From: JALNZF01 sp964447405
GTDB lineage: Bacteria > Nitrospirota > UBA9217
DNA: 64,000 nt
Assembly (NCBI GenBank): GCA_964447405.1
Contig: CAYUSP010000001.1
Coordinates: 434,001-498,000 of the forward strand
Direction: 5' to 3'
Part shown: positions 17,395 to 26,733 of the stretch, piece by piece
Position numbering within the stretch: the stretch's first letter is position 1
Layout of the letters: the number at the start of each line of letters is the position of its first letter
The notes under the pieces: model-generated
What the model was told of the DNA's origin: nothing
Databases searched by the model: none
Seen by the model: the letters and a program-made list of their open reading frames with translations, nothing else
Made by a program: the position numbers and the translations under genes

Positions 17395-17868
17395 ATGAAC
17401 CTGAAAGAAATCAAGGAACTGATAGAGATGCTCCGGGACACGGACATCTCAGAACTGGAGATCGAGCGTTCCGGTGTCAAGGTGCGCTTGAGAAAGGGTG
17501 GAGATGTCACGTTCCATCATGCCATGCCGCGCATGGAGTATCCGCCCGCTGCCATCGTAGCTCCTGTTGTGGCGGAAGTTCCGGCACCGGCGCCGGAAAG
17601 GGCAGCGGCAGCGCCCGTAACAAACCACGTAAGGGTGACGTCACCGATAGTTGGTACGTTCTATCGATCGAGCTCCCCGGACAAACCGTCGCTGGTGGAG
17701 ATAGGCGACATAGTCAAGAAGGGGCAGGTGCTCTGCATTATCGAAGCCATGAAACTTATGAACGAGATCGAGTCTGAAACTGCGGGTAAGATCATTCAGG
17801 TTACCGTTGAAAACGGCGCTCCTGTTGAATACGGGCAGCCGCTGTTCGTGATAGAACCGGTTAGTTAA
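17395..17868 (+). CDS. accB: Biotin carboxyl carrier protein of acetyl-CoA carboxylase
   Basis: The C-terminal biotinyl domain contains EAMKLMNE, with Lys120 as the biotin attachment site. An Ala/Pro-rich hinge (about 60-80) links it to the N-terminal helix MNLKEIKELIEML. The 157 residues are normal. Together with AccC it carries out the first half-reaction of malonyl-CoA formation. The carboxyltransferase subunits (AccA, AccD) are not here. Confidence 0.95.
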   Translation: MNLKEIKELIEMLRDTDISELEIERSGVKVRLRKGGDVTFHHAMPRMEYPPAAIVAPVVAEVPAPAPERAAAAPVTNHVRVTSPIVGTFYRSSSPDKPSLVEIGDIVKKGQVLCIIEAMKLMNEIESETAGKIIQVTVENGAPVEYGQPLFVIEPVS

Positions 17869-17901
17869 TTTATCAAGAGACATCGAGCACGAGGAGAGTA
17901 C

Positions 17902-19248
17902 GTGTTTAAGAAAATATTGATTGCGAACCGCGGTGAGATCGCTCTTCGGGTAATCCGTGCATGCAAGGAAATGGGCATTAAAACTGTTGCGGTCCATTCC
18001 ACTGCTGATGCGAATTCCTTGCATGTCCGGTTTGCCGATGAGAGCGTATGCATTGGTCCGCCGAAGAGCTCCGACAGCTACTTAAACGTTCCCAGCATTA
18101 TCAGCGCCGCAGAGATCACCGATACGGAAGCGATCCATCCCGGCTATGGTTTTTTGGCTGAGAATTTCAGTTTTGCCGAGATTTGCAATTCCACGGGGAT
18201 ACGTTTCATCGGTCCGAGTCCCGAAAGCATCAAGCTGATGGGGGACAAGGCAAAGGCAAGGGAAATGGCTCAAAAGGCGGGCGTTCCCGTGCTGCCGGGT
18301 AGCAACGGCGTCGTGACTGAAGAGAGCAGCGCCATCGAAATTGCCCGTGACTTGGGATTTCCCGTCATTGTCAAGGCTGCCGCAGGCGGTGGCGGCAAGG
18401 GTATGCGCGTCGTGATGGAGGAATCGGAGTTTGCCAACGCTTTTGTCATGGCTCAGGCAGAGGCCCTGGCGGCATTCAGCAATGCCGATGTCTATATTGA
18501 AAAATATATCCTGAAACCGCGCCATATTGAGATACAACTCATGGCGGATGAGATGGGCAATTCCGTCTATCTGGGTGAACGTGAATGTTCGATCCAGAGA
18601 AGGCATCAAAAGTTGATCGAAGAGGCGCCTTCGGTCATCGTTGAAGAAAGCCTCAGGAAACAAATGGGGGAAATGGCGGTTGCCATCGCAAAAACGGTCA
18701 AATACCGCAATGCGGGCACGATCGAATTTCTCATGGATGAGAACGGTAAGTTCTATTTCATGGAAATGAACACCCGCATCCAGGTGGAACATCCTGTAAC
18801 CGAAATGGTGACGGGCATTGATCTGGTTAAAGAACAGATTCGAGTTGCATCCGGAATGCCGTTGTCGTTCTCGCAGAAGGACATTCGCATACAGGGCCAC
18901 AGTATAGAATGCAGGATCAACGCCGAAGATCCTGAGAAATTTACTCCCTCGCCCGGGACTATCACGGCGTTCAATCCGCCGGGAGGTTTGGGTGTCCGCG
19001 TCGAAACAGCCGCCTATACCCAGTATGTCATTCCGCCCTATTACGACTCCATGATAGCGAAGCTCGTTGTTCACGCGGAGACGAGAATGGATGCCATCAT
19101 GCGCATGAAACGGGCTTTAAACGAGTTTATCATCGAAGGGGTGAAGACGACCATCCCCATGCATAAAAAAATCCTCGACGATCCCGATTTCCAGAGCGGC
19201 GACATTTCCACCAAATTCATGGAGCGCTACCATAATCCTTCTCAGTAG
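17902..19248 (+). CDS. accC: Biotin carboxylase subunit of acetyl-CoA carboxylase
   Basis: An ATP-grasp enzyme that carboxylates biotin on AccB. It shows FKKILIANRGEIALRVIRA at the start, the glycine-rich ATP loop AAAGGGGKGMRV, EKYILKPRHIEIQ and the catalytic EMNTRIQVEHPVTE. It has 448 residues and a GTG start with GAGGAG upstream. It lies 33 bases after accB. Confidence 0.97.
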   Translation: MFKKILIANRGEIALRVIRACKEMGIKTVAVHSTADANSLHVRFADESVCIGPPKSSDSYLNVPSIISAAEITDTEAIHPGYGFLAENFSFAEICNSTGIRFIGPSPESIKLMGDKAKAREMAQKAGVPVLPGSNGVVTEESSAIEIARDLGFPVIVKAAAGGGGKGMRVVMEESEFANAFVMAQAEALAAFSNADVYIEKYILKPRHIEIQLMADEMGNSVYLGERECSIQRRHQKLIEEAPSVIVEESLRKQMGEMAVAIAKTVKYRNAGTIEFLMDENGKFYFMEMNTRIQVEHPVTEMVTGIDLVKEQIRVASGMPLSFSQKDIRIQGHSIECRINAEDPEKFTPSPGTITAFNPPGGLGVRVETAAYTQYVIPPYYDSMIAKLVVHAETRMDAIMRMKRALNEFIIEGVKTTIPMHKKILDDPDFQSGDISTKFMERYHNPSQ

Positions 19249-19258
19249 CAACATCGGA

Positions 19259-19867
19259 TTGTATCTCATTATTGATCAGGATATGCTCCGGGTGGATGCT
19301 GCTGAAGCCATGCGTCAGGCACTGGACGCCGGAGTCAGATTCATACAATACCGCAGCAAGAATGAAGCGAGGAAAAGCCTGTTTGAGACCTCGCTCAATC
19401 TCGCTCGAATGGCAGGTCGGTGTGGCGCATTCTTTATCGTGAACGATCATGCGGATATTGCCGCTGCAGTTGGCGCGGCAGGCGTTCATGTGGGGCAGGA
19501 TGACCTTCCTGTTGAGGCAGCGCGGCTGGTGCTGGGAGCAGGCAGCATCATCGGTGTTTCAACACATAACCTCGAACAAGCGCGCATGGCACAAAACGCG
19601 GGAGCGGATTATATCGGATTTGGACCCGTTTTTGCGACAACCACAAAAGACGCCGGTTCCGTACAGGGATTGGCGTCCTTGAAGCAGGTCAGGATGCACA
19701 TAACTATCCCGGTCGTGGCCATTGGCGGAATTACCCTGGATAATGTACAGGCCATAGTCAAAACGGGAACCAGCGGAGTTGCGGTTATCAGTGCCATCAT
19801 GCTCGCGGATTCCATCAGGACCGCGTCTAAGTCGTTCCTATCCTTAATCACAGAAGCGGGAGGGTGA
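19259..19867 (+). CDS. thiE: Thiamine-phosphate synthase
   Basis: It joins hydroxymethylpyrimidine diphosphate and thiazole phosphate. The TIM-barrel motifs are clear: VRFIQYRSKN near the start, FIVNDHADIAAAVGAAGVHVGQDDLP, IGVSTHNLEQA, GADYIGFGPVFATTTK and VAIGGITLDNV. No ATG is available at the start; a TTG at 19259 (Leu-Tyr-Leu-Ile) fits the family N-terminus, but the start is uncertain and has no clear ribosome site. It begins 10 bases after accC, suggesting coupling. No thiamine riboswitch is seen. Confidence 0.9.
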   Translation: MYLIIDQDMLRVDAAEAMRQALDAGVRFIQYRSKNEARKSLFETSLNLARMAGRCGAFFIVNDHADIAAAVGAAGVHVGQDDLPVEAARLVLGAGSIIGVSTHNLEQARMAQNAGADYIGFGPVFATTTKDAGSVQGLASLKQVRMHITIPVVAIGGITLDNVQAIVKTGTSGVAVISAIMLADSIRTASKSFLSLITEAGG

Positions 19868-19869
19868 TC

Positions 19870-20964
19870 ATGAAGAAATTGATTTTGCTGTGCTGTATAG
19901 CGGGGCTCTTTGGGTGCACGAAGCCGGATGACAATGTCATCAGGATCGGCGCCGCAGGCCCCATGACAGGCGACCAGAGCAAAATGGGAATAGATCTGCG
20001 GAACGGTGTGGAACTAGCGATAGCAGAATGGAATGCGAAAGGACCGTTGCTCGGGAAAACGATACAACTGGTGCCTGGTGATGATCAGGCTGACCCGAAG
20101 CAGGCTGTATCGATTGCGAATAAATTCGTAAATCAGAAAGTCAATGCAGTAGTGGGACATTGGAACTCCAACTGTTCTATCAACGCTTCTCCCTACTATC
20201 ATTCAGCTAACATGGTGGCGATCAGTCCTGCGTCCACGAATCCCCGGTTAACGCAGCAAGGTTTCAAAACAGTTTTCAGAGTGTGCGGCACCGATGACCA
20301 GCAGGGTGGAGTGGCGGCGGAATTCGCTCTCAGGACATTGAAGCCACGAACGATCGCAATCGTGCATGACAAAACGACGTATGGCCAGGGGCTTGCCGAC
20401 TACTTCAAGAAGTCCGTTGAGGGCAAAGTGCAGATTGTGTATTATGATGGTATTCAGACGAAGGATCCTGATTACAAAGCGGTTTTGACAGCTATAAAAG
20501 ATAAAAAGCCCGATGCATATTTCTTTGGAGGAGTATATCCCGAGGCTGGCAGGCTCGTTCGCCAGGCCAAGGAAGTAGGTTTGAACATCCCCATGATCAC
20601 GGGAGACGGGGTATGGGATCCGACCTTTATCAGCATAGCGGGTAAGTCAGCCGAGGGCACCTACGTGACGTTCGGCAAGGATCCTTCGGGACTTCCGACG
20701 TCCAAAGCATTTAATGAAAAATATACCGCCAAATATGGCCCCCCGGGGCCGTACTCCGTTTATGCGTATGATGCCGCAAACATCATCCTTACTGCCATGC
20801 AGCAAACCGGAACCGTTGACGGGCTCAAAGTAGCTGAATACATCTCGCAAAACACCTTCCGGGGTGCATTCGGCGACACATCTTTTGACAAAAACGGTGA
20901 TGTAACCAAGGCGCCTTATGTCGTGTGGAAGGTGGTTGATGGTAAATTCGTGGAAGTGCGGTAG
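19870..20964 (+). CDS. livK: Branched-chain amino acid-type ABC transporter substrate-binding lipoprotein
   Basis: The ATG at 19870 follows GGGAGGG closely and gives MKKLILLCCIAGLFGC, a lipoprotein signal with Cys16 as anchor. The mature part is a type I periplasmic-binding fold: IRIGAAGPMTGDQSKMG, VVGHWNSNCSINA, AISPASTNPRLTQQG and KTIAIVHDKTTYGQG-like strands match Leu/Ile/Val-binding proteins. It probably captures branched-chain amino acids or related compounds for the permease gene that follows. The other subunits of such a transporter are missing from the window. Confidence 0.92.
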   Translation: MKKLILLCCIAGLFGCTKPDDNVIRIGAAGPMTGDQSKMGIDLRNGVELAIAEWNAKGPLLGKTIQLVPGDDQADPKQAVSIANKFVNQKVNAVVGHWNSNCSINASPYYHSANMVAISPASTNPRLTQQGFKTVFRVCGTDDQQGGVAAEFALRTLKPRTIAIVHDKTTYGQGLADYFKKSVEGKVQIVYYDGIQTKDPDYKAVLTAIKDKKPDAYFFGGVYPEAGRLVRQAKEVGLNIPMITGDGVWDPTFISIAGKSAEGTYVTFGKDPSGLPTSKAFNEKYTAKYGPPGPYSVYAYDAANIILTAMQQTGTVDGLKVAEYISQNTFRGAFGDTSFDKNGDVTKAPYVVWKVVDGKFVEVR

Positions 20965-21148
20965 TTTCCTTGAGTGGTGTGACCCCGATCATATATATTT
21001 TGAATGCATAGCATGTGGACCGGGTGAGCCCTGAGCAGTGGCTGACCGCAATGGCATTCACTCATCAGGGAGGAGCTCGGCTCTCCTTTTTCGTGGGACT
21101 GATGGCCGTTGCAGGTTCGATAATACTCATACAGGTTCTCACACAACC

Positions 21149-22051
21149 ATGTTCTCCCAACAACTCATAAACGGTCTGGCCCTCGGCGCGGTATACGCCC
21201 TCATTGCCCTCGGCTATACCATGGTGTATGGCATTCTGCAGCTAATAAACTTCGCTCACGGCGAGGTGTATATGCTGGGTGCGTACCTCGGTATTATTGT
21301 GCTGGGCGTGTTGACCCATCTCGGAGCGACTGCTTACAGCCTTTCGCTTTCACTTCTCGTTACGGTTGTCATTTCCATGGCATTTTGCGCAGCCTACGGG
21401 GCAGCCATCGAACGCATTGCATACCGTCCTCTCCGCAAGGCATCAAAACTGGCACCCCTCATCAGCGCAGTTGGCATGTCGATAATTCTCCAAAATATTG
21501 TAATGCTCGCCCAGGGCAAGGAGTATAAGAACCTGCCACCGATGCTCCCTTCGGAGGGATTCAGGATATTCGATGCAAATGTATCACCGGTGCAATGCTT
21601 TATTCTGTCCGCTTCTATCCTGATCATGTTTGGACTGCATCTCTTCGTATCCCGGACGCGTCTTGGCAAGGCCATGCGCGCCACATCGCAGGACCGTGTC
21701 ATGGCAGGTTTGGTGGGAATCAACATCAACCAGGTCATATCCATCACATTCATGATCGGCTCGGCCCTTGCAGCAGTCGCGGGGGTCATGGTGACGCTTT
21801 ATTACGGCGTGGTACATTTTTTCATGGGATACCTGGCCGGCATCAAGGCCTTTACGGCAGCCGTACTCGGCGGTATCGGCAGTATTCCCGGAGCCATGCT
21901 CGGAGGATTCATGCTCGGGCTCATTGAAAATTTCGGAGCAAGCTATATTTCGAGCGTGTATAAGGACGCTTTCGCGTTCATTGTCCTGATCATAACGCTT
22001 ATCATCCGCCCGGCAGGCCTTCTCGGGCAGAAAGCAGTGGATAAGGTTTAA
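21149..22051 (+). CDS. livH: Branched-chain amino acid ABC transporter permease LivH
   Basis: An inner-membrane permease of about 300 residues. MFSQQLINGLALGAVYALIA followed by LGYTMVYGILQLINFAHGE is the classic LivH N-terminus, and the coupling loop appears as AVLGGIGSIPGAMLGG. The ATG at 21149 is chosen on this homology; the frame is open further upstream but without a membrane segment. The LivM permease and the LivG/LivF ATPases that normally follow are absent; an AICAR transformylase gene comes next. The permease must use partners encoded elsewhere or be incomplete. Confidence 0.92.
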   Translation: MFSQQLINGLALGAVYALIALGYTMVYGILQLINFAHGEVYMLGAYLGIIVLGVLTHLGATAYSLSLSLLVTVVISMAFCAAYGAAIERIAYRPLRKASKLAPLISAVGMSIILQNIVMLAQGKEYKNLPPMLPSEGFRIFDANVSPVQCFILSASILIMFGLHLFVSRTRLGKAMRATSQDRVMAGLVGININQVISITFMIGSALAAVAGVMVTLYYGVVHFFMGYLAGIKAFTAAVLGGIGSIPGAMLGGFMLGLIENFGASYISSVYKDAFAFIVLIITLIIRPAGLLGQKAVDKV

Positions 22052-22111
22052 TAAAGGCAGAAGTAGGAAGGAAGAACAAGAAGTAAGAAAGCAACGCATG
22101 GGGAGGCATTT

Positions 22112-23398
22112 GTGACCGATCTCAAAAAAATGTACAAGACCATCATGTCCGACAATTTTCCGTTGGAAATGACGATCACCTTTGGTGATCAGAAGCTCGT
22201 GTACCGAAAGCGGTCATGGAAGCTCGAAGACGGGGGCGAGACGATCGAGAAAGGCCTCAGGTACGGCGAAAACCCGGATCAGCAGGCAGCAATGTACGAG
22301 CTGGTGAAGGGTAACCTAGTACTGGCGGGAGCAAAGTTCATAGAGCCTGGGAACGGCCTGGTAAGTGCCATTACGGAAGAGCAGATGCTCCAGGCAGGGA
22401 AGCATCCGGGCAAAACGAATTTCACGGATCTCGATAATGCCCTCAATATCCTGAAGTATCTCATGGACCGTCCGGCTGCCGCGATCATGAAACACAATAA
22501 TCCCTGCGGCGCAGCATATGGAAAGACCGTGTTTGAGGCCTATCAACGAGCGAACATGGCTGACCGTATTGCAGCGTTCGGAGGATGCCTTGTTGTCAAT
22601 CGCACCATGGACAAGCAGACAGCGGAGCTTGTCAACTCTAACTATCTGGAAGTGGTCGCGGCGCCGGATTTTGAAGAGGGCGCGGTGGCCATTTTGACAA
22701 AGCGCAAAAACTTGCGAATATTCCGGTTGGAAAAGATCAACGACCTCGCTCAATACCGCGATATGAGCAATGTTGAGTTCAAGGCGCTGATCGACGGCGG
22801 CCTCATTGTCCAGCAGTCCCAGAAAAATATCATTCGAACCAGGTCTGACTTTCAAGAGGCCCGGGCCTCGTACAAGGGCACCGAGTATGCGATCGAAAGA
22901 AAGCCCACGGACCAGGAATACGACGACATGCTCTTCGGATGGAATGTGGAACAGGGGATTACTTCGAATTCGGTCATCTATGTAAAAGATGGCGTGACCG
23001 TGGGTATAGGGACTGGTGAGCAGGATCGTGTTGGCGTTGCCGAAATCGCGATCGTCAAAGCTTACTCGAAGTATGCGGACGCACTCTGTTTCAAGAAGTA
23101 CGGGGTCCCGTATAAGACCTTTGAGCTGGAGGCAATCCAGGGAAAGCGCGATAAAGGAGCTCTTGCTGAAATCGATGAGCAAACAAAAATGGACAGGGGC
23201 GGTCTTATCGGGTCAGCCATGATTTCGGATGCCTTCTTTCCGTTCCGCGACGGTGTCGATGTCGGTATCAAGGAAGGGATCTCGGCTATTGTGCAGCCAG
23301 GCGGGTCAGACCGCGATTTTGAAATCATAACCGCATGTAATGAAGCGAATCCCCGTGTTTCGATGGTATTCACTGGCCAGCGGGTTTTCAAACACTGA
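22112..23398 (+). CDS. Stand-alone AICAR formyltransferase (PurH C-terminal-type)
   Basis: The 428 residues correspond to the AICAR transformylase domain of PurH: GENPDQQAA, the catalytic Lys-His in AIMKHNNPCGAAYG, and DRGGLIGSAMISDAFFPFRD. The N-terminal MGS-like IMP cyclohydrolase domain of bifunctional PurH is missing; instead the protein starts with about 45 residues unlike it. It should therefore make FAICAR only, and ring closure to IMP must be done by another enzyme. A GTG start follows GGGGAGG. Together with purB and purF it shows purine genes scattered in this region. Confidence 0.88.
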   Translation: MTDLKKMYKTIMSDNFPLEMTITFGDQKLVYRKRSWKLEDGGETIEKGLRYGENPDQQAAMYELVKGNLVLAGAKFIEPGNGLVSAITEEQMLQAGKHPGKTNFTDLDNALNILKYLMDRPAAAIMKHNNPCGAAYGKTVFEAYQRANMADRIAAFGGCLVVNRTMDKQTAELVNSNYLEVVAAPDFEEGAVAILTKRKNLRIFRLEKINDLAQYRDMSNVEFKALIDGGLIVQQSQKNIIRTRSDFQEARASYKGTEYAIERKPTDQEYDDMLFGWNVEQGITSNSVIYVKDGVTVGIGTGEQDRVGVAEIAIVKAYSKYADALCFKKYGVPYKTFELEAIQGKRDKGALAEIDEQTKMDRGGLIGSAMISDAFFPFRDGVDVGIKEGISAIVQPGGSDRDFEIITACNEANPRVSMVFTGQRVFKH

Positions 23399-23439
23399 GG
23401 AGGATCACGAACCGCACCTTGTGATGCTCATTCTGCACT

Positions 23440-23454
23440 GTCCTGCATCAGGAC
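23440..23454. repeat. Short perfect inverted repeat downstream of the AICAR transformylase
   Basis: GTCCTG-CAT-CAGGAC is a six-base-pair hairpin in the 165-base gap after the gene. No T-run follows, so it is not a typical intrinsic terminator; it may be a 3' stabilising hairpin. Confidence 0.3.
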
Positions 23455-23563
23455 GAACACTTCGATTATGCTACCTGTCCTGACTCCACTACGCAGGCAC
23501 TGTTTCTAGGCACAAAGACGACGGAATAACCGCTTTGTTGTCGCGGATTGGTGGGAGGATGTC

Positions 23564-23902
23564 ATGAAGAAGCTGAATTGCTGGGAGTTCATGCAATGCG
23601 GACGGCAGCCGGGAGGGGATAAGATTAAGGAATTGGGAACATGCCCGGTTACCCTTAATAAGGATCTGGACGGCGCCCATGGGGGTATTGGCGCGGGAAG
23701 GGTTTGCTGGGCTATCGTTGGCACGCTCTGTGGCGGAAAGGTCCAGGGAACTTATGCGGAAAAACATAAGGATTGCTGGAAATGCGAGTTCATGAAGCTG
23801 GTACAAAGAGAGGAAGAACTGTCTCCCATTGGATTCTCTTCATCACGTCAGACCATTGAGCATACTTTCCAAAAACGAGGAAAGGACAGAGGGAAAGTTT
23901 GA
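23564..23902 (+). CDS. Two-CW domain protein
   Basis: The 112-residue protein has the paired Cys-Trp signature of the two-CW domain: LNCWEFMQCGRQPGG near the start, then GTCPV, GRVCWAIVGTLCGG and KDCWKCEFMKLV. These Cys-rich modules occur in anaerobic bacteria, alone or fused to sensory proteins, and probably bind a metal or cofactor. Only the domain and a short polar tail are present. GGGAGG precedes the ATG. No partner gene is evident next to it. Confidence 0.82.
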   Translation: MKKLNCWEFMQCGRQPGGDKIKELGTCPVTLNKDLDGAHGGIGAGRVCWAIVGTLCGGKVQGTYAEKHKDCWKCEFMKLVQREEELSPIGFSSSRQTIEHTFQKRGKDRGKV

Positions 23903-23999
23903 CACTGATCGACTTCAAACTCTGTTCAGCACTCTGATCTTGATGGAATAAGGCGGTTAATAAATTCCTTCCCGCGGATGTTCAAGCATTAACCAATCT

Positions 24000-24020
24000 C
24001 GTTACTCATTACCTGTAACG
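24000..24020 (+). repeat. Inverted repeat upstream of the SNF2 gene
   Basis: CGTTAC and GTAACG are arranged as a perfect six-base inverted repeat with a nine-base spacer, about 35 bases before the ATG at 24056. It may be an operator for the SNF2-SWIM operon. Confidence 0.3.
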
Positions 24021-24055
24021 TAACATCATTACCATACAATGAATAGATATACATT

Positions 24056-26716
24056 ATGAATCAGGAATTACAGGCAGTCATCATGCCCGTCGGCACGGTT
24101 CGTCTGGAGTGGGCGGTAACTGATAATCGTATCGACAAAAGCCGCGACCTTCTCCAGCAGGAAATCGTCAGACGATATACCGAAGACCCTGATGCTACCC
24201 TTCTCTTTCTCGGATTCAGCAATCCCGCGGTTTCAGTTACTCCTTCTCTGGACTATCTGAGGAGTTTTTGCGCATTATTCGCAAAAAAGCTGAGTCTGAC
24301 GCCTGAGCTCGAAATACTTCGCCACAACGCCGAGGTTCCACTCACAGAAGACGAAATTAGCCATGCGCTCATGATTGCTCCGCCCATGACCGGCGCTGAG
24401 TATCTTTCCCGGGAAGTGCTGAAAGGCCTATGGAGCCGTCTCCATGATGCTTATCAACAGGAAATCATTCCTTATAAGGGAACAGTTGAAGAGTTCATCA
24501 GCCGCTACAGCCCTGATGTCCACCTCGTGGGCAGAGTTTTTTTCCATCTCGTGGAGAGTAAAAGGGAAGATCTTCCCTTTGCTTTTCTCGCAACCTATTC
24601 TTCGGGCCTGAATAAACAGGGGAAATCGCTGCACCTGCCTTTAAAGCATGCACTGGAGCAGTACGGCAAGGACGGGGAAAAGCTGCTCGAGCTTCTGGTG
24701 AATGTGGAACTCGCAGCGAGGGAGAGCGCGCTTGTAGCCGGGTTGATGGAGAGCGGCGAACTGTTCCATCCGCTCGCCTGGTCAGCGAAGGAGGCTTATA
24801 CTTTTCTGCGTGAAATTCCCCTGTACGAGCAGTCAGGCATTCTTTGCCGCATCCCGAACTGGTGGAAGAGGGGAGCGTCGAGCCTTCAGGTCCGGATTAC
24901 GATGGGCAATTCAGTTCCTTCGACAATCGGGATGGACGCTTTGCTCAGTTTCGATGTGGGCCTCTCCCTGGAGGATACCTCAATATCAGGGGAAGAAATC
25001 CGCAGGCTCATCGAGTCTTCAGAGGGGCTCGTCCTGATCAAAAATCAATGGGTTGCAGTGGACCCGGAAAAGCTGAAGCAGACACTCGAAGCCTATGAAA
25101 AGGCGCGCGGTCTGGCAAAGAGAGATGGCATTTCGTTCAGGGAAGCAATCAGGCTGCAGCTAAATCCTCAAGCAATGTTCGGCGCGGCAGGTGCGGAAGA
25201 GTCGGTCACAGTCACGACCGGTCAGTGGCTCGACTCGATCATGACCCGGATGCGGCGTCCTGAGACAGCGGAGCCTGTCAAGCTCGACAAAGGGTTCAAG
25301 GCAATACTGCGGCCTTATCAGGAAAATGGACTGGCATGGCTTTCATTCCTCGATTCGCTCGGATTTGGTATGTGCCTTGCCGATGACATGGGCCTCGGCA
25401 AGACCGTGCAGGTGCTGGCTTTGTTGTACAGCCAGAAAAGCCGAGGCGATAAAGGGGCCAGCCTGCTTGTTGTGCCGGCATCGCTTCTCTCGAACTGGCA
25501 AGGCGAGATAGTTCGATTTGCGCCTGAGCTGAGCTGCTTTCTCGCACATCCCTCGGGTCAGGATGGAGGGAGTGTTGAAGCAAAGGATGGAGTTGAGCTG
25601 GATAAACTCGACCTCGTGATCACCACCTATGCGATGGTCCAACGATATGCATGGCTCCATGCCTATGAATGGCGGCGTGTTATCCTCGATGAAGCGCAGG
25701 CCATAAAGAATCCGGGAGCTAAACAAACGAAAGCCGTGAAAGACTTAAGAGCCGTGAACCGCATCGTCATGACCGGCACTCCCGTCGAGAACAGGCTCTC
25801 GGACCTGTGGTCTCTTTTCGACTTCCTGAATCCCGGTCTCTTGGGAAGCGCCAGGGAGTTTGCCTTGTTCGCGAAAGGACTTGCCAAAAACCACGAAGGG
25901 TACGGTCGTCTTCGAAAGGTTATCAGCCCCTATATCCTGCGCCGATTAAAAACGGACAAGTCCGTAATCTCCGATCTTCCCGACAAGGTGGAGATGAAGA
26001 CCTGGTCATTGCTGAGCAGGAAGCAGGCGATTCTGTATCAGAGGACGGTGGACGATCTCAGGCACACGGTTGAGGGCGTGGAGGGTATTCAGCGAAAGGG
26101 ACTGATCCTGGGCGCTCTTTTAAAGTTTAAGCAGATCTGTAATCATCCGGATCAGTACACCGGGTCAGGTGCGTTCGATGAGCATGATAGCGGAAAGTTT
26201 GGACGGCTGCGGGAAATCTGTGAAACGATACATGAAAAAAGGGAACGGGTACTTGTGTTTACGCAATTCCGGGAAATGACCGATCCGCTGCATCACTTTC
26301 TTTCCGAGCTTTTTGAGCAGAAAGGCTTGGTGTTGCATGGCGGCACTCCAGTCGGAAAGCGAAAGGATCTGGTGGCCCGCTTCCAGGATGACGAATACGT
26401 ACCTTATATGGTTCTGTCCCTGAAGGCAGGCGGCGTAGGCCTGAACCTTACTGCAGCGAACCACGTGATCCATTTCGATCGGTGGTGGAACCCCGCAGTG
26501 GAGAACCAGGCAACAGACCGGGCGTTCCGGATTGGGCAGAAAAAGAACGTACTGGTGCACAAGTTTATTACAAAAGGGACCGTGGAAGAAAAGATTGATG
26601 AGATGATAGATGGAAAAATGAAACTCTCTCAAGATGTGATCCAGGAAGGCAGCGAGGCGTGGATCACGGAACTGTCGAACGATGCATTAATACGGGTATT
26701 TTCTCTTACGATTTAA
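24056..26716 (+). CDS. SNF2-family helicase-like ATPase
   Basis: The 886-residue protein has an N-terminal SNF2-associated region (about 1-400) and a complete Swi2/Snf2 motor. It shows the Walker A loop DDMGLGKTVQ from about residue 443, DEAQ at 545-548 (IILDEAQ type), MTGTPVENRLSDLWSLFDFL, and the second lobe with VLSLKAGGVGLNLTAANHVI and QATDRAFRIGQKKNVLVHKF. These enzymes move along or remodel DNA-protein complexes. The next gene encodes a SWIM zinc-finger protein and starts 17 bases later, the usual bacterial pairing. The role may be DNA repair, transcription recycling or defence; the sequence does not decide. Confidence 0.9.
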   Translation: MNQELQAVIMPVGTVRLEWAVTDNRIDKSRDLLQQEIVRRYTEDPDATLLFLGFSNPAVSVTPSLDYLRSFCALFAKKLSLTPELEILRHNAEVPLTEDEISHALMIAPPMTGAEYLSREVLKGLWSRLHDAYQQEIIPYKGTVEEFISRYSPDVHLVGRVFFHLVESKREDLPFAFLATYSSGLNKQGKSLHLPLKHALEQYGKDGEKLLELLVNVELAARESALVAGLMESGELFHPLAWSAKEAYTFLREIPLYEQSGILCRIPNWWKRGASSLQVRITMGNSVPSTIGMDALLSFDVGLSLEDTSISGEEIRRLIESSEGLVLIKNQWVAVDPEKLKQTLEAYEKARGLAKRDGISFREAIRLQLNPQAMFGAAGAEESVTVTTGQWLDSIMTRMRRPETAEPVKLDKGFKAILRPYQENGLAWLSFLDSLGFGMCLADDMGLGKTVQVLALLYSQKSRGDKGASLLVVPASLLSNWQGEIVRFAPELSCFLAHPSGQDGGSVEAKDGVELDKLDLVITTYAMVQRYAWLHAYEWRRVILDEAQAIKNPGAKQTKAVKDLRAVNRIVMTGTPVENRLSDLWSLFDFLNPGLLGSAREFALFAKGLAKNHEGYGRLRKVISPYILRRLKTDKSVISDLPDKVEMKTWSLLSRKQAILYQRTVDDLRHTVEGVEGIQRKGLILGALLKFKQICNHPDQYTGSGAFDEHDSGKFGRLREICETIHEKRERVLVFTQFREMTDPLHHFLSELFEQKGLVLHGGTPVGKRKDLVARFQDDEYVPYMVLSLKAGGVGLNLTAANHVIHFDRWWNPAVENQATDRAFRIGQKKNVLVHKFITKGTVEEKIDEMIDGKMKLSQDVIQEGSEAWITELSNDALIRVFSLTI

Positions 26717-26733
26717 ATTCGGAGGGACTTGTC

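Noticed and set aside
18082..19074. 330-codon open frame on the minus strand
   Set aside because: Antisense to accC; the forward frame is a complete biotin carboxylase.
21068..21096. Hairpin with T-run between the binding-protein gene and livH
   Set aside because: Only about five base pairs with a mismatch above them; too weak to call a terminator or attenuator.
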